Shown piece by piece: positions 36,148-47,777 of a stretch of DNA of 64,000 bases. Position 1 is the stretch's first letter. The number at the start of each line of letters is the position of its first letter. Location: assembly GCA_018257865.1 (NCBI GenBank), contig JAEUBA010000015.1, positions 248,001 to 312,000 on the forward strand. Reading direction: 5' to 3'. Made by a program: the position numbers and the translations under genes. The stretch is from Stereocaulon alpinum (lineage: Eukaryota > Ascomycota > Lecanoromycetes > Lecanorales > Stereocaulaceae). The notes below the pieces were generated by a model. That model was given only the letters and a program-made list of their open reading frames with translations, did not search any database and was not told where the DNA came from.

Positions 36148-37008
36148 TCACACGAAGAATCTTGAGGGGACACATAACTCCCAAGACGACAAGGGTAGAG
36201 ACCATTCGTCGTCATCCACTCAGCAAGCCATCATTGCAAAAGACAGTGGATTCGGCATCCAAGATTTGACTTGCGTAGATAAGAGGATATCGTTCCCTAG
36301 AGAAGGAATTGTTCTGATGGGCAATATCTGGTGATGTGCGAGATACCTTAACGTGGAACTCCGGTATACAATAGTCCTGCTCAAATGCCGGGGTTGTGGT
36401 TTGAGTGAAGCGCTGCGAGCCGTGGCTGGACTGGGTCTGCCGAATAACGCCTGACAATTCCTTGCTTTCGTGTGCCTTGCCTCATTGATATAGGGTGCGC
36501 CCGAGGAGTCATCTGCTTGCATAATTCAATACCGTCACAGCCTTCAACCGATATGGCTGGAGTGGCAGAGCGTCCAATTGCAGAGTGCGCTTCGACCCAC
36601 ATGCTCGACTAGAGCTTGAGCGTGGCATGCGATCTGTATCCCATCTGTCTGCTTACTGCAAAAGTGGGCCACATCAAGACGGGATCGTTGGGACACTGTT
36701 TCAGCGTTCAGTCCGATTACCGCTGGCCATTGCCATGCCTTCCTACCCTAGTCGCTAAGGCCGCGAGTAACGATGGTGGTCCGTCATCTCTTATTGGCTT
36801 GTATGACGGGAACGAGATACTCAGGTCCCTATTGCTAGGGCTTACTCCATCTTCCCTTAGTCAGACACACACACACTTCGCTTCCACAATGATCATGCTG
36901 GGAAGCCTGCATGGTCAGGGCGTATTTCCAGGTTACATGCTACCCTGGACAGCGATAACCCTCATCCTGACAAAAGTCTCAAGGTGATGAAGGTCCCGGT
37001 AGCCTGCA
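36148..37008. other. Intergenic region
   Basis: 5' flank of the terpene synthase remnant and of the rhodopsin-like gene, which are divergent. No other gene recognised. Confidence 0.45.
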
Positions 37009-38597
37009 ATGCTCTCATCTAGCAACTTTTTCCTCCAAGGTCGAACAGTCCTACCTGAAGAAATGGGCCAAGATAATCGAAGTCCCAGTATTGAGGCCAT
37101 GTGCCTATTCTTTATTGTATCTTCCATCGTCATTTCAGCATTAAGGGTGGTTTCCAGACTTCAATCAGCAGCTGGGCTTTGGTGGGATGATTGGTTTAGC
37201 CTATTGGCATTGGTATGTCATCATGGTGTTGGGGAATATGAGTTGTTGATCATACCTTCCTATTCAAATGCATTGCATACGTGGAAGCACCCTTAAAGAT
37301 GTTGGTCGAAAGCTCATCGTGGATCTTCAGTAGACTTTGGATTACCATTAATAACCGCTACCTGACTTGAGCCTATCTCTGTTCCTCTTCTTCTCCGATC
37401 CTAGCCAACACTTGTCATGTCGAGAAGAGTGCCTGACTGACGGGAGATTACAGATATTTGTGGTTGCGCTGAACCTATTAGGATACGTTGGTTAGTAAGC
37501 CAATCACTAAGAACAATCACTGTCTGACAAGCGCTATATAGATGCGAGGCATGGTCTTGGAAAGCATGTCGCCTCAGTCGATCCAAGCGATGCGACGCTT
37601 AACTTGCGTTCATTATATTTTGATGGTTGGGTATACAACTTTGCTCTGTCACTAGCCAAACTATCAGTCCTCTGTTTCTATCAACGTATCTTTGCAACGA
37701 CGAGAACGACGAGAATTTTCCTCTGGATCACTGCAGGGCTCACAATTGTTTGGTTCACGTCTGTGACTTTAACCGGTTTGGTTCATTGTATTCCAGTTAG
37801 GGCGTTCTGGGATCCGATGGTCAAGGGAAAGTGCATAGATAGCTGGTCATTCTTCCTGGGCTCTGCTGTGCCCAGTATCGTACTGGATCTGATACTATTA
37901 ACCGTTCCGATGCCATTTTTGTGGCGCCTTCAGATCGGTGCCACGCAGAAAGTCGCTCTCTTCGTTATCTTCCTCTTAGGCTACCTGTGGGCTCCATGCA
38001 CTGAAACTCCAATATCGGAACAATGCTGACTGGACGTTCTCAGAAATCCGATTATCTCTTTTGTCCGCCTAGCTTACCTTATCAAACTCAAATCGAATAT
38101 ACAGAATCCTGACATTACTTGTGAGTCTCGATAGGGTGTTCTAAGGCCTCGAAACCCGTAACTCACAGATCACAGGGAATCTTGCCGTTTTAGCGACATG
38201 GTCCATCGCTGAATGCTCCGTCGCCCTCATCAGTGCAAGTGTTCCAAGCTTGCATTTTCTGTTCAATCGCATGGTCGGCCGCTTTGCCACTCCAAGAAAC
38301 CCAACGACTGGTGCGAGATACGGCGGTCATAAAGAAGGCTCTAGCGCGCCCATAGGCGTCGTGAAGCAAAGCGGCAGCTTTAGACGTCTGAGGAATGAGC
38401 GATTGGACTTGGGTTTCAGCCGTATCCCAGACAATTACGAAGTCGCTGCGTATAAGAAAGGTGGTTCAAACGGCGAGGGCATGGAGTTGCGAACGTCCAA
38501 AGGACCGCCGCAGCCTCACATTCTGGTTAGCAGAAGCGTGGATATCGTCTCCCATCAGGTTGTTGAAGCATCTGGACAGGGGGTCGAGCACGTTTGA
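37009..38597 (+). CDS. Fungal rhodopsin-domain (PTH11-type) seven-helix membrane protein
   Basis: Plasma-membrane protein of the large fungal rhodopsin-domain family that includes PTH11-like receptors; the ligand is unknown. Exons: 37,009-37,212, 37,453-37,489, 37,542-37,986, 38,044-38,120, 38,176-38,597, giving 394 aa. Joins rebuild WWDDWFSLLALIFVVALN, YVDARHGLGKHV, FLLGYLNPIISFVRLAYLIK and NPDITWNLAVLATWSIAECS, all at expected family positions (WxDD, GLGKH, NxxxT...ASVP). Seven hydrophobic segments are followed by a roughly 110-residue polar tail. The second exon is only 37 nt and the first intron is long (240 nt). The start may instead be the Met at 37,063. It lies among decayed secondary-metabolism genes but is intact itself. 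Confidence 0.85.
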
Positions 38598-38749
38598 TTA
38601 AGCATGGAACAAGACGGGGACTAAGATATGGCAGGCTTAGGAGGGTACCCCGGCCACATGTTGTGTGTTGTAAGCTGCTGTACGAGATACTTTGCGGTAG
38701 AGAAACAGTCTATCCGTGCCTGATGCGACTGGTCCATCTAGCAGGAGAA

Positions 38750-39233
38750 GATTGATCGAACAACAAGCTCAGTCCCTCACACGGACTTTGGCAGCGTGAC
38801 GATGCTATTCAACATATTCGGAGGTCTTCAGGTACTACCAATAGGTAAGGATGATATCGAAGCAAATTGGGAATACGTGCAGCCTCAGACTGGATGTACG
38901 ATCATCAGCCTAGGTGACAGCATGGTGAAGTGGACGAATGGATTGGAAAAGCGCCATGCACCGAGTGACGTATGCGCTTGGGAACCAAGCGGCATTGGCT
39001 AGATGGTCGCTGGCGTATTTAATCATCCAACAACTAAGAGCTCGATGAAGAGACTAGAGGGCAGTGTTCAAATCCCGCCATTGGAAGAAGGCGTCGTTGA
39101 GGAGGACAAAACTGCTGAGGATTGGCTTGTTTCTGACAGCACGAAGCACAAGCGGGAAGCGATGAATGATTTCGAGGAGATTGCAGGGAAGGAGCCTGTG
39201 CAGGTTGGAGACGAGCTGATGCCTTTCGAGTGA
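38750..39233 (+). pseudogene. 2OG-Fe(II) oxygenase remnant with two frameshifts
   Basis: C-terminal part of an isopenicillin-N-synthase-like 2-oxoglutarate/Fe(II) dioxygenase. Frame one has VPHTDFGSVTMLF (HxD iron ligands, His codon at 38,778), GGLQVLP, EYVQPQTGCTIISLGD and KWTNGL. After about 38,946 the family sequence continues in the +1 frame (SAMHRVTYALGNQAALARWS, with the second iron-binding His at 38,959). It then returns to the original frame near 39,025 (SSMKRLEGSVQIPPLEEGVV). The two shifts compensate, but the original frame has a TAG at 39,000-39,002 between them. The N-terminal half of the enzyme was not found upstream. It is therefore a truncated, frameshifted relic unless the assembly is wrong at two points. 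Confidence 0.75.
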
Positions 39234-40690
39234 GAGTAGACGGCCTAGCTCCGATCTCTGATGCTGCACATCCACATGGCGTTTGCTAAGCAGGAGGAGC
39301 GTAAGAACGCTTCTTCAAGCAGGTTACTTTATCAGGGGCACTTACAGCGAACGCTCATGGCACCCCAGAACACAGGCCCCAAAGCCGCCCGGCAATCCCC
39401 ACCATCTAGGCGTTGACGACACTTGGGGTAAGGTATACTATCTACACGATAATGGGTCTATGTGTGAGCTATCGCACTCTAAACGGTCTTCTGGTCTCTC
39501 AGGTATACTGTAGACTTCCTTTTATACCTATCAGCGCTAGAGAGTAGTAGAATTGACTTGGAAGTTGGTTGTTGGGGGCGATCTAGGGGCTTGTTTGGGG
39601 GCTTCGCTTAGAGGGGTCGCCGCCCAGGAAAACATGAACTTTCTCGTGTCTCTGACAAGGGTACCCAAAGGACGCCACAATTGTTGACTGAGCATTATAC
39701 ATGCAGGCGGCCCACTCTCTGCATGCAGAATTGATGCATATGGGAACCTCTGACTGTATAAGCTAAGTTCATGTGGTAACTCAGAAAGGGTGTCTCGTGG
39801 ACTCGTGTCATGTCGACTGTGCACCATACATGCAGGTAGCGCTCCCTGTGCCTGCGGGGTTAATGCATATAGTAGGACCGTGAAATAGCATTGGATGAGA
39901 TGGGTGCTGCTCGTATTGACTACCTGATCTGACCCAACGACCAAAATACTTCGAAGAGCAAGTCCACGAAGACCTTTCGCTCTTGATCTGTACGTACGTG
40001 GCAGGTATGATACGACATTGTTGAGGCCTTTATGGTTTTCTCTGGGGAATGAATGCGAAGGGTGGCTGGGAGGGATTGACGGCAGGTAGATTGGGGAAAG
40101 CAAGAATGTTGATGGTCTCAGTGCTTCGGTTTGGGAGTCAATCCGTCCAAACGATTGGAACCAGAAGTCACTACGGTAGTTGTTCAAGTGGTTCGCCAAA
40201 ACTGCACAATCTCTGTGCAGCCCTGCCGAGCCTGCGATAGGACTGCGCGGTCTTGAGCCTTTCCGCTCTCGTGGGTACAAAGTGCCGGTTTCGTCTTGTG
40301 ACATAGTAAAATGTTGGCAACTCGTCTACCTAGGAGCCATCAACAAGGTCCGTAGAAGGTGAATGCAGATCTGGAACGTCTGTTACTCTATAGTATGAAT
40401 GGACATGTGTGCCTATCGGATCAGCTCGTTTCTTCCCTCCAAAAAGATAGAAGATGATATCGGAAAAAGACAGAGGTCTGGCCTGAAGGCTATCGGCTTT
40501 TAGAGTCAGGAAAGCGCACTTATAAAGCAAGCATGGCTGTTCCATGATTTGTAATACTGCATTTCCCTAAACCTGCAGAGAGATGGTGCCTGATTCCTAG
40601 AGGGTACAGAAGAAACCACAATATTGTTCTTGTGGTTCGGACCATTCCACCATCTCCAAACCACTTCTACGTGATATCTAAACCACACTC
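39234..40690. other. Intergenic region with an orphan open frame
   Basis: A 255-codon minus-strand frame (39,537-40,304) is open, but no domain, codon bias or splice evidence supports it. It spans a degenerate duplication with cores ATACATGCAGG and AATGCATAT / GATGCATAT near 39,698-39,740 and 39,828-39,872. No other gene recognised. Confidence 0.4.
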
Positions 40691-40990
40691 TCAAGCGCCA
40701 CCCTCCCGCTTCGCGTATTCATCCTCCATTCTCTCTTCATATTGCTGATCCGCGTCCGTCACGTCCTCAATCCTTCGATTGCTGCCCATGCCTTCGACTT
40801 GTGCATTTGCTCCACCGTAAGGCAAGCGGGTGGTCTCAGAGATGGCAGGCTTGCCTGCTTCTTGGGTAGTGCGGTGGACCGTTGTACCGGAGGGATTAGA
40901 AGAGGTGGACTCGGTATAGGTGTTACCAGCAGAGTCGGTGCTGGAGGAGTAGGATGAAGACTGGAAAGTCGAGTAGGACTGAGAGGACAT
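40691..40990 (-). CDS. Small Ser/Thr-rich conserved-type fungal protein
   Basis: 99 aa, intronless, from ATG at 40,990 with an in-frame stop at 40,691. It begins MSSQSYSTFQSSSYSSSTD, continues Ser/Thr/Asn-rich, then has TRLPYGGANAQVEGMGSNRR and a charged C-terminus (ADQQYEERMEDEYAKREGG). It has no signal peptide or membrane segment. The clean start, coding-like composition and polar-to-charged layout resemble short stress-associated fungal proteins, but I recognise no named family. The 5' flank carries possible intron signals, so the leader may be spliced. Function unknown. Confidence 0.65.
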   Translation of the reverse strand: MSSQSYSTFQSSSYSSSTDSAGNTYTESTSSNPSGTTVHRTTQEAGKPAISETTRLPYGGANAQVEGMGSNRRIEDVTDADQQYEERMEDEYAKREGGA

Positions 40991-43273
40991 GATGCGTTTT
41001 GGTTTGAGTGTTCTTAAGTTCTCTGACGGGTGCTGTTATGCGGTATTGTTGGTGGTTCTTCAAGGGTTGAAATATCCGAAGGCGAAAGGGACCTACAAGG
41101 CTTAGGTCAGTATGACGTAACAACAAAGCTTCGGGAATGTACGTGACAATAGCATGCAGTAAAGGTATCAGATCTAATGCCCAGTCATGGGCAACCTCAT
41201 CAATACTAGAATATAGCTATGCCGACCGTCGTGAGATTATAAATGTTTGATCATCATGTGAAGGGTGGTGGAAAGAGAATAACGGAGTGCGGAAACCGGG
41301 GAATACGCACCATTTGGACGTCAAGATAGTATGAATATCACACAGTAGACCGAGCGAAAATTACAACCCTGTGCAAGACGTCAGTCATTAAGCACAACAT
41401 GGATGTTATCGTCCCTTTCGCACAACACAAAAAGCAGATCAGTACAAAGAGTCTCGTCTTTGCCAGCGGTCAAGCCAGCTTGGACATATGCTTGTCATTG
41501 TGATATTTGGATTCATCATTTGGCGGCTCGAACGGATACAAGGCGATGAAGTAGGAAGATAACGTACCTCTTCCGAAAGAGAGTGAAGGCTAGGGTCAGG
41601 TCCGATATCTCTTGGTCTCAGTGTTGGCATAAACAAAGCACCTATACTTCCACGACAATTAGCTATGAAAAGCAACGGCGTGGATTGGGTGTGGAATAAA
41701 CATTGGCTTCGTTCAGATATGCATGAATGGTATTTAAAAGGTGTGTCTACATCGGAAAACCGAATCAGACTCGTCATCTGGATGATCATCATCGAAGAGG
41801 AAGGCGCCTAAAGAGTAGCTTCATACCTTACGTCTTCATTGAGATTGTAGGCGATAACATTGACGCTCCCTCGTAATTTGTACCATGGGCCAAGTTAGGG
41901 CTGTAGAAGTCGACTAAAGTCCATGAGCTCGATGGACGAGATGACGATGAGACAATATAACAGGAATCGTCTATTTTGATCAGTGGGCAAGGTTTTCTAG
42001 GCCTGCCACAAGAAGGCATATCTTCTCATTGGTCTTTTCGGAGCCCAGTGCCATTCATCACAAGAGACGTACGAAGAACAAGGAATGGTACGAAATCTGT
42101 ATAACGCGTACCTCGTGAGAGATTGCAGCGCCATGTGTAAATCACCATCAAAGCGTAGTATATGACTTTCACCTCTCCATCTCATTTCCTGTGGCTGCAG
42201 TCCTGTGAATATGCATCCCAACACCCCGCCAGAATTTCGACGAATCCATGGCTTAGGAACCCTAGACGAATATAGTTGATCAGTCCAGAGTCCATAGTCT
42301 ATATTGGATCTCCTTTGAAGATTGTGTGGCAGGATGAGCTCAGTCAAGCCATTTAATTTCGTCAAAGACCATAGGCCTCAGTCGGTAATTTCCAGCGTAC
42401 AAAGTACGAATGATCATCGTCGCTCTTGCTACAAGCGTAGGTGTGTTGGAGAGGGGAGGGAAGTCATAGCAGGCGTACCGTATGAAAGGTCCGAGCGAGC
42501 TGCAGTCTATGAGAAAGTCAGATAGATCCTAGAGATGGCATAAAAGAAACGGTGATAGTGTTGTGGCAAGTATCAGACTGACGTGTGCAATAGAGGTTTC
42601 ATGCCCCGTGGGGTCAAAGACTCTAGTTTTGCGGTTTGAACAAATCATCAGGAAGTTGAGGGAGCTCGAAATTGAGAAATAGGGAGCTTGGCAACTTACA
42701 GGAACGCGCTGTGCTGGAGTTAGGAGGAGCGTTTCACGTTGCTGGCTAGTTCAGTGGAGCTGCGAACTCGAGATGCAAGCTCTAAAGTTGGTAAGGTAGA
42801 ATTTTTGAGGTAGCAAAGTGCGGATATCTTAGCGTTGATTCGTGTAGGACAGCACGTGACCTTAATTATAACTTGATATCTCCCAGCAGAGCATTACCTG
42901 GAGTGACATGGATCTGACCTTATTGTCAGACAAGAGCTTACGCTTCCGTCCCAAGGCTTTCTATCGAAGCACTCGATCTATACAAGGCCGTCGGCTGAAG
43001 CCGGGTATTCAGGCGGAGACATGGCCGAGGCAGGAGGGGTGTTACGCGGGGCAGAGGAAGGCAATCTGGGCCAGTACCTTAGTTGATCCGAAGACTACCA
43101 GTATGAGTTATATTGTGATATACCCGCCGTCAACCACCGTCATGGCTTCCAACTTGAAAAGTCTCGTCCCTTCCAATCTATACTTCGATCTCTACATTCC
43201 AGCTTGAACTTTAAAGCACCTAGCCGACCACCAAAGCCACCAACCTTCTTTGACTATCCTATAGACCGCAACT
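40991..43273. other. 2.3 kb without a recognised gene (upstream of FBP1)
   Basis: Short minus-strand frames at 41.4-42.4 kb show no family resemblance. The right end is the FBP1 promoter region. No gene is supported. Confidence 0.5.
42853..42858 (+). promoter_or_regulatory. CACGTG element upstream of FBP1
   Basis: CACGTGAC lies about 420 bp before the FBP1 start. It fits an E-box-type site; no more can be said from one copy. Confidence 0.25.
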
Positions 43274-44487
43274 ATGGCTCAAGCGAACGGCGAGACTCCT
43301 CCTGTAGCGCAGGAGAAGATCAATACAGACATTGTCACACTTACACGCTTCCTCACAGAAGAGCAGTCTAAGCACAAGGAAGCTACTGGTGACTTCACGT
43401 ACGTTTCCACGTCCTTCCATGACCAAGATGGATATCTAATCAGTCCATGCTGACACTCAACGCTGCATAGGCTCCTATGTCACGCTCTCCAATTCTCCTT
43501 TAAATCTATTGCCTACTACATCCGTCGAGCATCCCTCATCAATCTCAGTGGCCTTGCTGGCTCTTCCAACAGTACCGGCGATGACCAAAAGAAGCTCGAT
43601 GTCATCGGAAACGACATCTTTGTTGCTGCAATGCGTAGTTCTGGGAAATGCAGGCTACTCGTTTCGGAAGAGGAGGAGGAGTGCCTTGTCTTCGACGAGT
43701 TCCCCAAAGCACGATACGCAGTTGTCTGTGATCCTATCGACGGCTCTAGCAATCTGGACGCTGGTGTAAGCGTAGGGACGATATTCGGAATTTTCAGGCT
43801 CGCCGATAATGCTGAGGGCAAGCAAGAAGAGCTGCTTCTTCCCGGAACCGAATTGGTAGCGAGCGGGTTCACGATGTATGGAGCTAGCGCACAATTGGTC
43901 ATCACGATGAAAGGAAGCACCGTCAACGGGTTTACGATGGACAACGCCCTGGGCGAATTCATCCTTACCCACCCTAATATGAGGTTACCGAAATCCCGCT
44001 CAATATACAGTACCAACGAGGGAAATAGCATGTATTGGGACGAGCCTGTCAAGGAGTACTTTAACAGTCTGAAGTATCCTACTGAGAAAGGAGGAAAGCC
44101 ATATAGTGCTCGCTATATTGGTAGCATGGTTGCCGATGCCTATCGAACGTTACTGTATGGAGGGATTTTTGCTTACCCAGCGGACAAGAAGAGCCCAAAG
44201 GGGAAGCTGAGGATCCTTTACGAATGTGCACCAATGGCCATGATTATGGAGAATGGTACGTATCTTACTTCCGCTCCCAACTCTGCCTTATCGGTTGGCT
44301 CAAAAAGCTTGAAATTTCTTCTTAAGTGCTGACGTGACGTTCACTAGCTGGTGGTCAAGCGGTCAACAATCGGATGGAGCGTATGGTCACCATTGTGCCC
44401 GAGCATATCCATGACCGCTCAGGGATTTTCATGGGGAGCTATGATGAGGTGCAGAAAGTCATTGATATCTACAAGAAATATCATTGA
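43274..44487 (+). CDS. FBP1: Fructose-1,6-bisphosphatase
   Basis: Cytosolic gluconeogenic enzyme that hydrolyses fructose 1,6-bisphosphate to fructose 6-phosphate and phosphate. Exons: 43,274-43,398, 43,471-44,255, 44,348-44,487, giving 349 aa, the usual length. The N-terminus NTDIVTLTRFLTEEQ is typical. Metal and substrate sites are intact: SEEEEE near residue 110, DPIDGSSNLDAGVSVGTIFG near 129, and the active-site signature GKLRILYECAPMAMIME near the exon 2/3 junction, continued as NAGGQAVNNR. Donors GTACGT, acceptors TAG. The gene is ordinary and complete although it lies between decayed accessory genes. In fungi it is normally glucose-repressed; no specific repressor site is claimed here. 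Confidence 0.97.
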
Positions 44488-44936
44488 GTGGTGGGGCGGG
44501 TTTTGGGGGCGTAAATTCTGATAGAACCTTGACCTCTGTATATAAGTAATGCCTTCCAACGTATCTAAAGAGCACAATTGTTACGAATACACGCAGGGTT
44601 GATCGCTGAGAGACTGATGGAACGGTAAGGTAGGAAAAGCGTGCAGATTGTTTAAAGATTTAAGTCCGGCAACCGACGTTCCAGCTAGGTAGAGAGAGCT
44701 AAAAGTTATCCCTTAACGGAGCGTTATTAATTATTATTGAAGCTCGGGGCGTGGCCTAGACTCTAGACTCTGTGACTAACAGCCGGGAGTTATCCAACTA
44801 TTTCACAGCTCGCGATGCTGATACTCTGTTCTACCATCAGACCTGAAGAATGTTACCTTCAGGTCAACGCATCATTACACCCATGCAATAACAGCAGCTC
44901 TTCCGTGCTGCAGCGCTGGCAGCCGATTGCGGAGCT
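44488..44936. other. Intergenic region
   Basis: 3' flank of FBP1 and promoter of the methyltransferase gene. No gene recognised. Confidence 0.5.
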
Positions 44937-46598
44937 ATGGCACACGATGAATCAAAACTCCGTTCCTTAGCGATTAGTCCTCCTCAATCATTGCTAGAAG
45001 TTGACGAGGTAAGCAAACCCTGTTCTTCTGCCCATGACATTGCTGATGAACTCAGCATGCCACTTCGAGTAACGATTCCATGTGAGTCAACATGCCTACA
45101 AGGAATACATACCAACCCTGGCTTACACTTTCTGCTCAGCCTTCTTGGGTCTGCCTCAATCACCTCCAGCGTTACGCAATGGGAATGGGAAAATGGCAGA
45201 AGATATCATGGCTACAAGGCTGGTTCGTATCCGATACCAAATGACGAAGTACGCAGCGAATCCTTCCTTAAGACGGGATCATAATCCTCCCGCTCTGCTT
45301 GCTCGCCACGATCCTAGTGAGAATCATTGCCCCTTACCCAGCGTTAATGCTATGTCCAGCAAGAACTTGAGCGGATCGACCTCAAGCATCACGTCATGAT
45401 GCTCCTCTGCGACGCACATCTACACTTAGCACCATTATACAAGCCCCAGAGAATTTTAGATATTGGTACGGGCACCGGGATATGGGCTATACAAATGGCG
45501 GATCAATACCCAGAGACCATAGTGATCGGAACCGATCTCTCCCCCGTCCAGCCATCCTGGTAAGAAGCACCCTGTTAAGCCTAGGTAAATGCGAGCAAGC
45601 TGTTTCATTTGCTGATTGCGTTAGGGTCCCTGACAATGTCCGCTTCGAGATCGACGACATAGAAGCCAAAGACTGGACATGGGCTGACAACTCCTTCGAT
45701 TATATTCACTCAAGGTTCATGATAGCGTCTATATCATCGTGGCCGCGTCTGGTCCGGAAAGGCTTTCAGTAAGTTTCTCCGCATTCCCTGTTCTACCATG
45801 GCTCATACCAGGTACTCCTTGTTTCTAGGCATTGCAAACCAGGCGGCTACTTTGAGTTGCAAGAACTTGATCCTCGCTTCAGGTGCGATGATGGGACTAT
45901 CAACAAAGACAGTGGTCTGGCATACTTCAACGAAGTCATCATCGAAGCAGGACTCAAATATAACAGACCATTACCCAAATATGACGAGCACTACGCCTGG
46001 TTTGTAAAGGCCGGTTTCGTCGATATACAACAGGTTTTTCTAAAGTCGCCATCGAACCCCTGGCCCAAGGACAAGCTTCTGAAAGAAGTCGGCAAATTCC
46101 AATTAGTCGCACATTTAGAGGGTCTCGAAGGCGTGATCATGGGACTGCTGTGTCGAGGCTTGCAATGGAAAGCAGATGAGGTAAAGGTCCTCATGGCAAA
46201 GCTTCGACCGGAGTTGAGGAGCAGAGCTATACATTCGTACCAGATTACGTAAGTGTGCTTTATCAAAGCGAGGGGGGAATGCTCTGACGTCCAATAGGAC
46301 TGTCATCGTTGGGCGCAAACCAGAAACGAGCCAGTCACGCAACATGCCTTCAGACGCGTCATCATCGTACGGGCAAGCCCCCTTAACGCCAACAAGTATA
46401 TCTACTGGTTTTCCAGGGTCATCTTCGTCCTCAGCCGTGGAGGCCCCTAGGGAGGAGTATCAATACAGCCTGCCATACGGCTCCAGCTTGAAGCCTTCAG
46501 ACGAAAATCTCAACGACGTGATTCCCGGTCTTGCAGTACAGCAACGGCCCACAGATCCCAATTTGGAGGATCTCAGTAGCAGACCTTCGCAAAGATAA
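44937..46598 (+). CDS. LaeA-like SAM-dependent methyltransferase
   Basis: Class I methyltransferase of the LaeA/LaeA-like group, whose members regulate or take part in secondary metabolism. Seven exons: 44,937-45,008, 45,056-45,081, 45,140-45,248, 45,360-45,559, 45,625-45,768, 45,829-46,248, 46,298-46,598, giving 423 aa, all phases consistent. Joins rebuild ENGRRYHGYKAGSYPIPNDE followed by QELERIDLKHHVMMLLC. Motif I is ILDIGTGTGIWAIQMA (about residues 101-116), then GTDLSPVQPSWVPDNVRFEI, DNSFDYIHSR and KPGGYFELQELDPRF. The C-terminal 100 residues are a Ser/Pro-rich tail. Many LaeA-like paralogues of unknown role exist, so a master-regulator function should not be assumed. It is intact, unlike the nearby terpene synthase, oxygenase and acyltransferase remnants. 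Confidence 0.9.
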
Positions 46599-47181
46599 AG
46601 CTTTCCAACGGTATCTGTTCGTTTTCCGATATGATTTGGGACTTATGAATGATATTAAGACCTATCAAACCACAACCCTACTATTGCCGCTCTGTTACTG
46701 GTACTCTAACCCAGCATCTCGATATCTGCGATTACGACTCATCACAACATTATGTCCTTGCATCTGAACAGAGATCATGCTCAAAACATACTTACGACTT
46801 ATGCACTAGTCATTCAACGAATTAATCACAGCTTCAGGAGGCTTCCTGTCAGGAAAGTGGAGTTTTGGGTACTTGAACATTTAGCGTCGGAGGAGCTAGC
46901 AAGAGCTGGCGGTGCATGATACCGTTGACTCACTTCCTCACCCATGATTTGTCGTTCGTTCCCCCTTGGAAGGTCACCATTTTCGTATCAACGCTACAAA
47001 GGATAAGGTATGTAATGAATAACGATGTCTTACCACCATTTGTTTGGTAATATCCTGCACTTCTCGATCTTCGTTGTCGCGGCGACCTAGATAAGATCTA
47101 TTGTTTTTCTGATCTATTACAGCACATAGTGCTTGTTCCTTTGCACCCAGGACCATCCTTTATATTGTTACTTTTGAAAAG
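46599..47181. other. Intergenic region
   Basis: 3' flank of the methyltransferase gene. No gene recognised. Confidence 0.5.
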
Positions 47182-47777
47182 ATGTCAATTACCATTCAGA
47201 ACCGCCTGCGAGTCCACTCATGGTCCCGCTATGGACAATATCCTCAACCAAAAACCATTCCCCTCTCCATTCTCAACACTACAGTTCTCAATTAATCCAA
47301 AAATGGCTGTATTTGAATCTATCCGGACTCACACCGAAAAGAGCATCTCCACACTTATCGCCGGTAGCCCACCTGAGACGCTTAACGCCTACCCGCAGTG
47401 GACTGCCATCTGCGCTTCGCCCCATACAAACCCGGACTCTGCCATACTTATCGCCAAGGACGGTTGGAACTCGAGTATGGCAGACTTGAGGATCTGGGCG
47501 TTGAGGTCATGCTCGCTGGAGCCGATTGTACTATGGAGGCAATGACTCCTAGCCTCGACGTCAAGTAGGGAAGATGTTGGGATGCCTTAGAAGTGGGTTA
47601 CCAGAGTCTTCTGTATATGACCACACCATCGGTGCCATAAAAGCTCAAGACTCCAAACCGCTACCGTGCATGATAATCCGTCTAACGACTTTCTCCACCG
47701 CTGGGCTCGCTATAGCAATTGGTCTTAGCCATTCCCTGGCAGACGCCCAAGCACTTCTGCGTTTCGACCATTTCTGA
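47182..47777 (+). pseudogene. BAHD / trichothecene-3-O-acetyltransferase-like transferase remnant
   Basis: Fragments of one acyltransferase appear in changing frames. From the ATG at 47,182: MSITIQNRLRVH, KTIPLSILNTTVLN, then a stop. Next PETLNAYPQW in a second frame, then FAPYKPGLCHTYRQGRLELE and EVMLAGADCTMEAMTPSLDV in another, ending at TAG, with GRCWDALEVGYQSLL beyond it. Finally CMIIRLTTFSTAGLAIAIGL continues into SHSLADAQALLRF, which holds the HxxxD catalytic motif, and stops at 47,777. Several stops and at least two frameshifts, plus loss of the C-terminal half with its DFGWG-type motif, show that it is dead. Splicing cannot explain the pattern. Family members acylate small alcohols or amines in secondary metabolism. 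Confidence 0.75.

Noticed and set aside
39537..40304. 255-codon open frame on the minus strand
   Set aside because: No domain, no splice or codon support and it spans a DNA-level duplication; kept only as a note in the intergenic entry.
45249..45359. Reading through the methyltransferase intron 3 to the stop at 45,284
   Set aside because: It would end the protein before motif I; the CAG acceptor at 45,358-45,359 gives a perfect family continuation.
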